Positions 7,435 to 14,914 of a DNA stretch of 42,320 bases are shown piece after piece. Position 1 is the stretch's first letter, and the number at the start of each line of letters is the position of its first letter. The notes beneath the pieces were generated by a model that worked only from the letters and a program-made list of their open reading frames with translations, had not been told where the DNA came from and searched no databases. Origin of the DNA: Burkholderiales bacterium (GTDB taxonomy: Bacteria; Pseudomonadota; Gammaproteobacteria; Burkholderiales; Burkholderiaceae_E); the NCBI GenBank assembly GCA_026399875.1, contig JAPLQF010000037.1:1-42320 (forward strand), read 5' to 3'. Made by a program: the position numbers and the translations under genes.

Positions 7435-9059
7435 GTTCGGTGCGATTGGCCGCTGCGCAGGCCCGCCTGCTGCTGCGCCTCGCGCAGTCGAAAGCGCTGG
7501 ATCTTGCCGGTGGCGGTCTTGGGCAGTTCGGCCAGGAAGTCGATCTGGCGCGGATACTTGTGGGGTGCCAGCCGCGACTTCACGAAGGCCTGCAGTTCGG
7601 CGGCCAGCGCGTCGCCCGCCTGCTTTGCGTCCTTGAGCACCACGAAGGCCCTCGCCCGGGTCAGGCCGTTTTCGTCGTCGATGCCGATCACCGCAGCTTC
7701 CAGTACCGCTGCATGCTGCATCAGCGTCGATTCGACCTCGAAGGGCGAGACATACTGGCCGCTGACCTTGAGCATGTCGTCGCCGCGTCCGGCGTAGACG
7801 TAGTAGCCGTCGGCATCCCGAAAGTACTTGTCGCCGCTGCGGGTCCAGTTGCCCAGAAAGGTGGTGAGTGAACGCCGGCGATCCGCCCAGTACATCAGCG
7901 CGGCAGACGGCCCGTCGATGAAGAGGTCACCGATGGTCTCAGTGGCTTCGATCACCTGCCCTGCCTCGTCGCGCAACTCGACCCGGTAGCCCGGCACCGG
8001 CTTGCCGGTGCTGCCATAGCGCACATCGCCCGGGCTGTTTGACAGGAAAACATGAAGCATCTCGGTCGAGCCGATGCCATCGATGATCTCGCAGCCGAAC
8101 TTTGCGGTGAAGCGCTCGCCGATTTCGCGCGGCAAGGCTTCGCCGGCCGATGAACACAGTCGCAGGGCGACCGCCTCGCGCGGGGGCAAGTCGGGCGAGG
8201 CGAGCATGCCGGCATAGCCGGTCGGAGCGCCGAAGAAGACCGTGGGCTGATGGGTTCGCCAGCGGGCAAAGACCGCCGCCGGCGTGGGCCGCTCGGCCAT
8301 CAGCACGGTGGTGGCACCGACCGAGAGCGGAAAGCTCAGCGCATTGCCCAGACCGTAGGCGAAGAACAGTTTGGCGGCTGAAAAGCAGACGTCGTTTTCA
8401 CTCAGCCCGAGTACCGGTTGCGCATAGAGTGCGGCGGTCCAGTAGAGATTGGCATGGGTGTGGACCGCGCCCTTGGGTCGACCGGTCGAGCCCGATGAGT
8501 AGAGCCAGAAGGCGATGTCGTCGGCGCAGGTGTCGGCGGGCGCCGCTGGTGATTGCCGGGGCAGCCAGTCGGTCAGGTCGTGCGCCGGCAGCGTCGGGCT
8601 TTCCGGCATCGGGCCGCCCCGGGTCGAGACAAGCAGCTGGGTGACCGAGTGTCCGGGTGCCGCGAGGGCCTGGCCAAGCACCGGCAACAACCCGGCCGAG
8701 ACGATCGCTGCCCTGGCGCGGCAGTGCGACAGCATGAACCGGTAGTCGTCTGCGGTGAGCAGGGTGTTGAGTGCGACCGGCACGACACCCGCCTGCAGGC
8801 AGCCGAGAAAGGCGACCGGCCAGTCGATGCAGTCGTGCATCAGCAGCAGCACCCGTTCTTCGGCGCGTACACCGAGCGCATCGAGGCCGCCTGCAAAGCG
8901 GGCGACCCGATCGGCCAGCTCGCCATAGGTGAGTACCCCGACATCGTCGATGTAGGCCGGTTTTGCCGATCGACCGCGGTTGAGTGAGGTCAGGTGATCA
9001 GCGAAGTTGAAGCGCTCGGAAGGGGCCGGCGGCAGCGGGTCTGCGCTGTGCAATGTCAT
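7431..9059 (-). CDS. bclA: Benzoate-CoA ligase
   Basis: A 542-residue acyl-adenylate-forming enzyme that would convert benzoate, ATP and CoA to benzoyl-CoA, the entry step of the box pathway. Motifs: the P-loop YSSGSTGRPKGAVHTH, IDGIGSTEMLHVF, the hinge YVYAGRGDDMLKVSG, and the C-terminal PKTATGKIQR with the catalytic Lys. The N-terminus FNFADHLTSLNRGRSAKPAYIDD resembles benzoate-CoA ligases. The ATG at 9059 follows GGAG (9070-9067). It is the first gene of the minus-strand operon, divergent from boxR, with a BoxR-like element over its promoter. Confidence 0.92.
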   Translation of the reverse strand: MTLHSADPLPPAPSERFNFADHLTSLNRGRSAKPAYIDDVGVLTYGELADRVARFAGGLDALGVRAEERVLLLMHDCIDWPVAFLGCLQAGVVPVALNTLLTADDYRFMLSHCRARAAIVSAGLLPVLGQALAAPGHSVTQLLVSTRGGPMPESPTLPAHDLTDWLPRQSPAAPADTCADDIAFWLYSSGSTGRPKGAVHTHANLYWTAALYAQPVLGLSENDVCFSAAKLFFAYGLGNALSFPLSVGATTVLMAERPTPAAVFARWRTHQPTVFFGAPTGYAGMLASPDLPPREAVALRLCSSAGEALPREIGERFTAKFGCEIIDGIGSTEMLHVFLSNSPGDVRYGSTGKPVPGYRVELRDEAGQVIEATETIGDLFIDGPSAALMYWADRRRSLTTFLGNWTRSGDKYFRDADGYYVYAGRGDDMLKVSGQYVSPFEVESTLMQHAAVLEAAVIGIDDENGLTRARAFVVLKDAKQAGDALAAELQAFVKSRLAPHKYPRQIDFLAELPKTATGKIQRFRLREAQQQAGLRSGQSHRT

Positions 9060-9071
9060 CGGGGGTCTCCG

Positions 9072-9088
9072 CGCAAGCCGGGCTTGCG
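9072..9088 (-). promoter_or_regulatory. 17-base palindrome in the bclA leader, next to the Shine-Dalgarno
   Basis: CGCAAGCC-G-GGCTTGCG is a perfect inverted repeat. In the bclA transcript it would form a hairpin ending only one base upstream of the GGAG ribosome binding site, so it could influence translation. It could equally be a protein-binding site. Function is inferred. Confidence 0.4.
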
Positions 9089-9096
9089 GCAATCTA

Positions 9097-9106
9097 GTTC
9101 ATGAAC
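9097..9106. promoter_or_regulatory. GTTCATGAAC palindrome near the expected bclA start of transcription
   Basis: A perfect 10-base palindrome lies directly downstream of the proposed bclA -10 element, where a transcription start or second operator would fall. It does not resemble the BoxR element and no regulator can be named. Confidence 0.3.
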
Positions 9107-9108
9107 CA

Positions 9109-9137
9109 AACTTAAAGATCTGCTGTCGACCTGTCAA
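9109..9137 (-). promoter_or_regulatory. Candidate sigma-70 promoter for bclA
   Basis: Reading the minus strand there is a perfect TTGACA -35 at 9137-9132, a 17-base spacer and a weak TAAGTT -10 at 9114-9109, about 50 bases before the bclA ATG. A BoxR-like element abuts and partly overlaps the -35, so a bound repressor would block polymerase. Confidence 0.5.
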
Positions 9138-9150
9138 GCACTATAATGCA
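9138..9150. promoter_or_regulatory. BoxR operator candidate 1 (boxR/bclA divergent region)
   Basis: GCACTATAATGCA, whose reverse complement is TGCATTATAGTGC. It matches the element at 10093-10105 at 12 of 13 positions. It adjoins the bclA -35 on one side and covers the boxR ATG (9146) on the other. BoxR from Azoarcus is known to repress box genes through TGCA-containing operators and to be released by benzoyl-CoA. Assignment here rests on the repeated motif and its placement. Confidence 0.6.
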
Positions 9151-10090
9151 TAACGCTGCTGATCCGGCGCGCGATCCCGAGCGCGACGCCGGACTGGATC
9201 CCGAGCATAGCCCGCCCGAACGCGATCCCTTTCTGGTGGCTCTCGGGGAGCGGGCCCGGTCTCTCCGTGCGCGTCGCGGCATGACCCGTCGCGCCCTGTC
9301 TGGCGCCTCGGAGGTTTCCGAGCGCCATCTCGCCAATCTCGAACTTGGCGTGGGCAATGCCTCGATCCTGGTGCTGCGTCAGGTGGCCAATGCGCTCGGC
9401 GCTCCGCTGGCCGAACTGATCGGCGACGAAACCACCGCCACTGCGGAAGGCCTGCTGGTCAGAGACCTGCTGCGCGGTCGCACTGAAGACGATCTGCGCC
9501 GCGCTCGTCTTGCGCTGGTCGAACTCTTCGGTGTCGCCGGTCATCCGGCGTCAAGATCCGCGCGGATTGCCCTGATCGGACTGCGGGGAGCCGGCAAGTC
9601 GACGCTGGGACAGAGGCTGGCTGAGCAACTCGCATTGCCCTTTATCGAACTGAATCGTGAGGTGGAGCGCGTGGCCGGCTGCGACCTCGATGAAATCCAC
9701 AGCCTGCTCGGCGTAGCGGCCTATCGGCGCTATGAGCGCCGCGCCCTCGAGGCGACCCTCCAGAATCATCCGAGGGCGGTGATTGCCGCGCCCGGCGGCA
9801 TCGTGTCAGACCCGGCGAGCTTCAACCTGTTGCTGTCGCACTGTTTCACCATCTGGATCAAGGCCTCGCCGCAGGAGCATATGCAGCGCGTGATGGCGCA
9901 GGGCGATCTGCGCCCGATGGCAGGCAATCGCGAGGCGATGGCCGATCTGCGACGGATCCTGGACGGGCGCGCGGCGCTCTATGCCCGTGCCGATCTGCAG
10001 ATCGACACCAGCGGCCGCACGCTGGAAGAGGCCTTCTCCCTGCTGCGCGAAGGCTTGCGCGAGGCGATCGGACACGAAGATGTGGCGTAA
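9146..10090 (+). CDS. boxR: BoxR, benzoyl-CoA-responsive repressor of the box pathway
   Basis: A 314-residue two-part regulator. Residues about 30-95 are an XRE helix-turn-helix (LGERARSLRARRGMTRRALS then SERHLANLELGVGNASI). Residues about 130-305 resemble shikimate kinase, with P-loop GLRGAGKST and an AAPGGI segment. This XRE plus shikimate-kinase-like fusion is the BoxR/BzdR family, in which the kinase-like domain binds benzoyl-CoA. The ATG at 9146 lies inside a BoxR-like element and has no Shine-Dalgarno; a leaderless message or a downstream start such as GTG at 9236 is possible. It is divergent from bclA and upstream of boxC, as expected for a local regulator. Confidence 0.92.
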   Translation: MHNAADPARDPERDAGLDPEHSPPERDPFLVALGERARSLRARRGMTRRALSGASEVSERHLANLELGVGNASILVLRQVANALGAPLAELIGDETTATAEGLLVRDLLRGRTEDDLRRARLALVELFGVAGHPASRSARIALIGLRGAGKSTLGQRLAEQLALPFIELNREVERVAGCDLDEIHSLLGVAAYRRYERRALEATLQNHPRAVIAAPGGIVSDPASFNLLLSHCFTIWIKASPQEHMQRVMAQGDLRPMAGNREAMADLRRILDGRAALYARADLQIDTSGRTLEEAFSLLREGLREAIGHEDVA

Positions 10091-10092
10091 TC

Positions 10093-10105
10093 TGCAATAT
10101 AGTGC
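10093..10105. promoter_or_regulatory. BoxR operator candidate 2 (upstream of the boxC -35)
   Basis: TGCAATATAGTGC, 12 of 13 identical to the reverse complement of candidate 1. It starts three bases after the boxR stop and ends ten bases before the boxC -35. Its start is 41 bases from that of candidate 3, close to four helical turns, which would permit cooperative binding on one DNA face. Confidence 0.6.
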
Positions 10106-10115
10106 TTTTCTTCGA

Positions 10116-10143
10116 TTGACATCGCGCTGTTTAGCAGTATGAT
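10116..10143 (+). promoter_or_regulatory. Sigma-70 promoter for boxCBA
   Basis: A perfect TTGACA at 10116-10121, a 16-base spacer and TATGAT at 10138-10143 (5 of 6 to consensus). The -10 is embedded in BoxR operator candidate 3. Transcription would start near 10150, giving a leader of about 70 bases before boxC. Confidence 0.7.
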
Positions 10144-10146
10144 GCA
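10134..10146. promoter_or_regulatory. BoxR operator candidate 3 (over the boxC -10)
   Basis: GCAGTATGATGCA, reverse complement TGCATCATACTGC, fits the shared pattern TGCAnnATAnTGC. It covers the whole -10 of the boxC promoter, the position for direct repression. Confidence 0.55.
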
Positions 10147-10218
10147 TCTGTCGAGTGCCGATAAAAGCGAACGATCTTGCATGTTTGCTGCCACTGACCG
10201 ATTTCCAGGAGACCTTCC

Positions 10219-11892
10219 GTGAATGCTCCGCTTGCCCCCGAGCTTGCCCGCGTCGACTACCGCACCGAGCCGTCCGCTTATCGCCACTGGACGCTGAGCG
10301 TTGACGGGGCCGTCGCCACCCTGGCGATGGATGTCGACGAGACCGCCGGCCTGCGCCCGGGTTACCAGCTCAAGCTCAACAGCTACGACCTCGGCGTCGA
10401 CATCGAACTGCATGACGCACTCAACCGCATCCGCTTCGAGCATCCAACGGTTCGCACCGTGGTGATCACCAGCCTGAAAGAGCGCATCTTCTGTTCGGGC
10501 GCCAATATCTTCATGCTTGGTGTCTCGGGTCATGCCTGGAAGGTCAATTTCTGCAAGTTCACCAATGAGACCCGCAACGGCATCGAAGACAGCAGCCGCT
10601 ACTCGGGGCTGCGGTTTCTGGCCGCGGTCAACGGCGCCTGCGCCGGTGGCGGCTATGAGCTGGCGCTGGCCTGCGATCAGATCCTGCTGGTCGACGACCG
10701 GTCGTCGTCGGTGTCGCTACCCGAAGTGCCGCTGCTGGGTGTGCTGCCCGGCACCGGCGGACTCACGCGCCTGACCGACAAGCGCCATATGCGCCACGAC
10801 CTGGCCGATGTTTTTTGCACCACCACTGAAGGGGTGCGCGGCCAAAAGGCGGTTGAATGGCGTCTGGTAGATGCGCTGGCCAAGCCGGCGGTCTTTACGC
10901 GTTCGGTGAGCGAACGCGCCCTCGAGATGGGGCGCTCGAGCGATCGGCCGGCTCAGGCGCAGGGCATTGCCCTCGCGCCGCTTGAGTGCGCTTATGAGAA
11001 CGATGGCCTGCGCTATCGCCATGTGCAGGTTGCAATCGATCGCACCCGACGGGTCGCGACCTTCACCGTCAGCGCACCAAGCGCGCCACAGCCCGAGACA
11101 CCCGAGGCGATCGTTGCCGCCGGCGTGAACTGGTGGCCGCTTGCCATGGCCCGCGAACTCGACGACGCCATCCTGCAGATGCGCACCAACGAACTCGAAA
11201 TCGGCACCTGGCTGCTCAAGACCGAGGGCCAGGCGGCGGCGGTGCTGGCAGTCGATGCGGTGCTCCTCGCTCATCGCCAGCACTGGCTGGTGCGCGAGAC
11301 CATCGGCCTGATGCGCCGCACCTTCTCGCGCCTCGATGTGTCCTCGCGCTCGTTGTTCGCGCTGATCGAGCCGGGCTCGTGCTTTGCCGGCAGCCTGCTC
11401 GAGCTCGCGCTGGCCTGCGACCGCATCTACATGCTTGCCTTGCCCGACGACCCGGCAACTGCGCCGACGATGAGCGTTGGCGAGGTCAACTTTGCGTTCT
11501 ATCCGATGGCCACCGATCAGTCGCGACTGGCCCGCCGGTTCTGCGACGAGGCGCCGGCACTCGACGCGATTCGCGCTCGCCTGGGTGACGCACTCGATGC
11601 CGACGCTGCCATGACCCTGGGTCTGGTCACTTCAGCGCCCGACGACATCGACTGGGCCGATGAGATTCGCATCGCGATCGAGGAGCGGGCGGCGATGTCG
11701 GCCGATGCGCTCACCGGGCTGGAGGCCAATCTGCGCTTCAATGGCACCGAGACCATGGCCACCCGAATTTTCGGACGTCTGACTGCCTGGCAGAACTGGA
11801 TCTTCAACCGGCCCAATGCGGTCGGTGACAAGGGCGCGCTCAAGCTCTATGGCAAGGGCGAAAAGCCGCAGTTCGACCGCAACCGGGTCTGA
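10219..11892 (+). CDS. boxC: BoxC, 2,3-epoxybenzoyl-CoA dihydrolase
   Basis: A 557-residue enoyl-CoA hydratase-superfamily protein, about twice the length of a single crotonase, as is normal for BoxC. An N-terminal crotonase-like domain (CoA/oxyanion segments SGANIFMLG and NGACAGGGYELALACDQ) is followed by a second, degenerate one (IEPGSCFAGSLLELALACDR). BoxC opens the ring of 2,3-epoxybenzoyl-CoA with two waters, yielding 3,4-dehydroadipyl-CoA semialdehyde and formate. The GTG start at 10219 follows a CAGGAGA ribosome binding site. It is the first gene of boxCBA, about 70 bases downstream of its promoter's expected start point. Confidence 0.93.
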   Translation: MNAPLAPELARVDYRTEPSAYRHWTLSVDGAVATLAMDVDETAGLRPGYQLKLNSYDLGVDIELHDALNRIRFEHPTVRTVVITSLKERIFCSGANIFMLGVSGHAWKVNFCKFTNETRNGIEDSSRYSGLRFLAAVNGACAGGGYELALACDQILLVDDRSSSVSLPEVPLLGVLPGTGGLTRLTDKRHMRHDLADVFCTTTEGVRGQKAVEWRLVDALAKPAVFTRSVSERALEMGRSSDRPAQAQGIALAPLECAYENDGLRYRHVQVAIDRTRRVATFTVSAPSAPQPETPEAIVAAGVNWWPLAMARELDDAILQMRTNELEIGTWLLKTEGQAAAVLAVDAVLLAHRQHWLVRETIGLMRRTFSRLDVSSRSLFALIEPGSCFAGSLLELALACDRIYMLALPDDPATAPTMSVGEVNFAFYPMATDQSRLARRFCDEAPALDAIRARLGDALDADAAMTLGLVTSAPDDIDWADEIRIAIEERAAMSADALTGLEANLRFNGTETMATRIFGRLTAWQNWIFNRPNAVGDKGALKLYGKGEKPQFDRNRV

Positions 11893-11992
11893 TCCGTTCG
11901 ACGCATCCGATCAGCGCCGCCACCACCCTTTCCCTATTTGTAACTTCTCCTGGCCCTCTCAAGCCCCAAAGTCCGCCCTCCGGAGTCTCGAC

Positions 11993-13420
11993 ATGACCGC
12001 CATCAACTACACCGACAAGATCCCCAACAACGTCAACCTCTCGGAGGACAAAACCCTTCAGCGAGCGCTTGAGCACTGGCAGCCCAACTACATCAACTGG
12101 TGGAAGGACATGGGCCCGGAGGGCTCGAATGATTACGACGTCTATCTGCGCACCGCAGTCAGTGTCGATCCGCAGGGCTGGGCCAACTTCGGTCACGTCA
12201 AGATGCCCGATTATCGCTGGGGCATCTTCATGAACCAGCGCGAAGAAGGCCGCACGGTCAACTTTGGCGAGCACAAGGGCGAGGCCGCCTGGCAGGATGT
12301 GCCCGGCGAACATCGCGCCAATCTGCGCCGCATCATCGTGACGCAAGGCGACACCGAACCGGCTTCGGTCGAGCAGCAGCGTCATCTCGGTCTGACCGCG
12401 CCCAGCCAGTACGACCTGCGCAATCTTTTCCAGATCAATGTCGAGGAAGGCCGTCACCTGTGGGCGATGGTCTATCTGCTGCACAAGCACTTCGGGCGCG
12501 ATGGCCGCGAAGAGGCTGAGGCCCTGCTCGAGCGCCGCTCGGGCGATGAAGACAATCCGCGCATTCTGGGCGCTTTCAACGAGAAGACCCCCGACTGGCT
12601 TGCCTTTTTCATGTTCACCTATTTCACCGATCGCGACGGCAAGTTCCAGTTGTGCGCGCTGGCCGAAAGCGGTTTCGATCCGCTCGCCCGCACCACGAAA
12701 TTCATGCTGACCGAAGAAGCGCACCACATGTTCGTTGGCGAGTCGGGCATCTCGCGGGTGATTGCACGCACCTGCGAAGTCATGAACCAGCTCAAGACCG
12801 ACGATCCGGCAAAGATTCGCGCCGCCGGTGTGGTCGACCTGCCGACCCTGCAGCGCTATCTCAATTTCCATTTCAGCGTGACCATCGATCTGTTCGGTGC
12901 CGATGAGTCGAGCAATGCCGCAATCTTCTACAACTCCGGTCTGAAGGGCCGCTTTGAAGAGACCAAGCGCGACGACGACCATCGCCTGCATGGTCGCAGC
13001 TACACCGTGCTGGGTGTGCGCGACGGCAAGCTCATCGAACGCGAAGTCCCGATGCTCAATGCGCTCAATGAAGTGCTGCGCGACGACTACATCCGCGATT
13101 CGATCGCCGGCGTCAATCGCTGGAACAAGGTCATCGAGAAGGCGGGTATCCCCACGCGGCTGGTCGCGCCCCACAAGGCCTTCAACCGCAAGATCGGCAC
13201 CCTGGCCGGCGTGAAGGTCTCGCCCGACGGGCGCGTGGTGAGCGAAGGCGAATGGGCGCAGCAGGCCTCGCAGTGGCTGCCAAGCGCAGAAGATCGCGCC
13301 TTCGTGTCCTCGCTGATGGGCCGGGTGGTCGAGCCGGGCAAGTTTGCCAACTGGATCGCGCCGCCGCCTATCGGCATCAACAAGCAGGCGCCCGACTTCG
13401 AGTACATCCGTTTCAGCTGA
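11993..13420 (+). CDS. boxB: BoxB, benzoyl-CoA 2,3-epoxidase diiron subunit
   Basis: A 475-residue class-I-type diiron oxygenase that inserts one oxygen atom from O2 into benzoyl-CoA using electrons from BoxA. Residues consistent with iron ligands are Glu122 (in TQGDTEPAS), Glu152 and His155 (ExxH in VEEGRH), Asp213 (FTDRD) and Glu241 with His244 (ExxH in TEEAHH). Spacing and length match known BoxB proteins. The ATG at 11993 begins the conserved N-terminus MTAINYTDKIPNNVNL and lies 100 bases after boxC; boxA follows after six bases. Confidence 0.94.
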   Translation: MTAINYTDKIPNNVNLSEDKTLQRALEHWQPNYINWWKDMGPEGSNDYDVYLRTAVSVDPQGWANFGHVKMPDYRWGIFMNQREEGRTVNFGEHKGEAAWQDVPGEHRANLRRIIVTQGDTEPASVEQQRHLGLTAPSQYDLRNLFQINVEEGRHLWAMVYLLHKHFGRDGREEAEALLERRSGDEDNPRILGAFNEKTPDWLAFFMFTYFTDRDGKFQLCALAESGFDPLARTTKFMLTEEAHHMFVGESGISRVIARTCEVMNQLKTDDPAKIRAAGVVDLPTLQRYLNFHFSVTIDLFGADESSNAAIFYNSGLKGRFEETKRDDDHRLHGRSYTVLGVRDGKLIEREVPMLNALNEVLRDDYIRDSIAGVNRWNKVIEKAGIPTRLVAPHKAFNRKIGTLAGVKVSPDGRVVSEGEWAQQASQWLPSAEDRAFVSSLMGRVVEPGKFANWIAPPPIGINKQAPDFEYIRFS

Positions 13421-13426
13421 GCCGCC

Positions 13427-14758
13427 ATGAACGCACCTGAGAGCGCCGTCATCACGCAGCATCTGATCGACCCGGAGGTCTGCATTCGCTGCAATACCTG
13501 CGAAGAGACCTGTCCGGTCGATGCGATCACGCATGATTCGCGCAACTACGTGGTTGATGCCGACAAGTGCAATCTGTGCATGGCCTGCGTGCCGCCGTGT
13601 CCGACCGGCTCGATCGACAACTGGCGAAAGCTGATCCGCGTCCAGGCCTACTCCGTTGATGAGCAACTGACCTGGGACGAGCTGCCGGCGCAGCGCGAAT
13701 TGCCGGCGCAAGACGGCCCGGTGTCAGCGGCCACGCACGCTCAGGCTGAGACCTCGTCGTCGGATGCGGCCGGTGCAATGGGGAGCGCTGCTGATGAATC
13801 GATCGCGGATGCGCCGGCGCTGCCTTCGGCCGCAGGCGCGAGCCGCCCGCCCTGGTCGGCGGCTCATCCCTACGTCAATCTCTATACCCATCGCCGACCG
13901 GTCGTGGCTAGCGTCGCAGGCAACTTCCGGGTGACCGACCTTGGCACCGACAGCGACACGCACCACATCGTGCTCGACTTCGGATCGCTGCCGTTTCCGG
14001 TGCTCGAGGGCCAGTCGCTCGGCATTCTGCCGCCCGGAACCGATGCCACCGGCCGCCCGCACCATGCACGCCAGTATTCGATCGCCAGTCCGCGCGATGG
14101 CGAGCGGCCCGGCTACAACAATGTCGCACTCACGGTCAAAAGAGTGCTGGTCGACCATGACGGTCAGCCGGTTCGCGGGGTGGCCTCGAACTACCTCTGT
14201 GATCTTGCCAAGGGCGACGTGGTGCAGGTGATTGGGCCCTTTGGCAGCAGCTTCCTGATGCCCAACCACGCTGGCGCGCATCTGCTGATGATCTGTACCG
14301 GCACAGGAAGCGCGCCGATGCGGGCCATGACCGAACGGCGCCGTCGCGCCCATGCGCTGATCGGTGGTGGTGGAGGCGCAGGTGCTGGCAGCCCCGAGGG
14401 CCGCGCGACCGAAGACGGCCGACTGATGCTGTTTTTCGGCGCAAGAAACCAGCGCGAGTTGCCCTACTTCGGTCCGCTTGCCCGGCTGCCGCGCGATTTC
14501 ATCGACATTGAGCTGGCCTATTCGAGGTCTGCCGACCATCCGCGCCGCTATGTTCAGGACGCCCTGCGTGAACGGGCGAGCGATGTGGCCGGGCTGCTGG
14601 CCGACCCGGCCACGCATGTCTATGTCTGCGGCCTGAAGGCGATGGAGGTCGGCGTGTTGCAGGCGCTGCAGGAGGTTGCCGCGACCCATCAGCTCGATTG
14701 GCCAACGCTGCACCAGCAGCTCAAGGCCGAGGGCCGGCTGCATTTCGAGACTTACTAG
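13427..14758 (+). CDS. boxA: BoxA, benzoyl-CoA 2,3-epoxidase reductase subunit
   Basis: A 443-residue electron-transfer protein. The N-terminus carries two 4Fe-4S ferredoxin motifs: Cys19, 22, 25, 29 and Cys48, 51, 54, 58. A variable Ala/Ser-rich linker (about 85-145) leads to a ferredoxin-NADP reductase-like part with the FAD motif [18 protein letters not shown], an NADP-side [12 protein letters not shown] and a C-terminal [12 protein letters not shown]. It passes electrons from NADPH to the BoxB diiron centre. It is six bases downstream of boxB and ends the operon; no strong terminator is visible after it. Confidence 0.94.
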   Translation: MNAPESAVITQHLIDPEVCIRCNTCEETCPVDAITHDSRNYVVDADKCNLCMACVPPCPTGSIDNWRKLIRVQAYSVDEQLTWDELPAQRELPAQDGPVSAATHAQAETSSSDAAGAMGSAADESIADAPALPSAAGASRPPWSAAHPYVNLYTHRRPVVASVAGNFRVTDLGTDSDTHHIVLDFGSLPFPVLEGQSLGILPPGTDATGRPHHARQYSIASPRDGERPGYNNVALTVKRVLVDHDGQPVRGVASNYLCDLAKGDVVQVIGPFGSSFLMPNHAGAHLLMICTGTGSAPMRAMTERRRRAHALIGGGGGAGAGSPEGRATEDGRLMLFFGARNQRELPYFGPLARLPRDFIDIELAYSRSADHPRRYVQDALRERASDVAGLLADPATHVYVCGLKAMEVGVLQALQEVAATHQLDWPTLHQQLKAEGRLHFETY

Positions 14759-14762
14759 GGCA

Positions 14763-14800
14763 CGGTCACAGACCTCGAGAGGCTCGGTCAGCGACCTCGA
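14763..14800. repeat. Two 16-base direct repeats, 22-base period, between boxA and cysI
   Basis: CGGTCACAGACCTCGA (14763-14778) and CGGTCAGCGACCTCGA (14785-14800) agree at 14 of 16 positions and start 22 bases apart, about two helical turns. Located in the 156-base boxA-cysI gap, they could be tandem binding sites for a regulator of the sulfite-reductase genes. A regulator cannot be named from the sequence. Confidence 0.45.
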
Positions 14801-14914
14801 TAGTCAAGAAGCGACTTTGCTCACATCGACCTGATCGTTTGTCTCGCGCCTTGCCCGCTCTAGTCTGTGCGACCGAGCTTCCTTGCGCGCCGATTTCTCG
14901 AGCACCGTCTTCCC

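Noticed and set aside
9142..9147. TATAAT as the -10 of boxR
   Set aside because: It overlaps the boxR ATG and has no matching -35 at 16-18 bases; it is more simply part of the BoxR-like element. Kept only as a possibility.
11840..13711. A 623-codon minus-strand frame opposite boxB
   Set aside because: Antisense shadow of boxB and the start of boxA; no recognisable protein.
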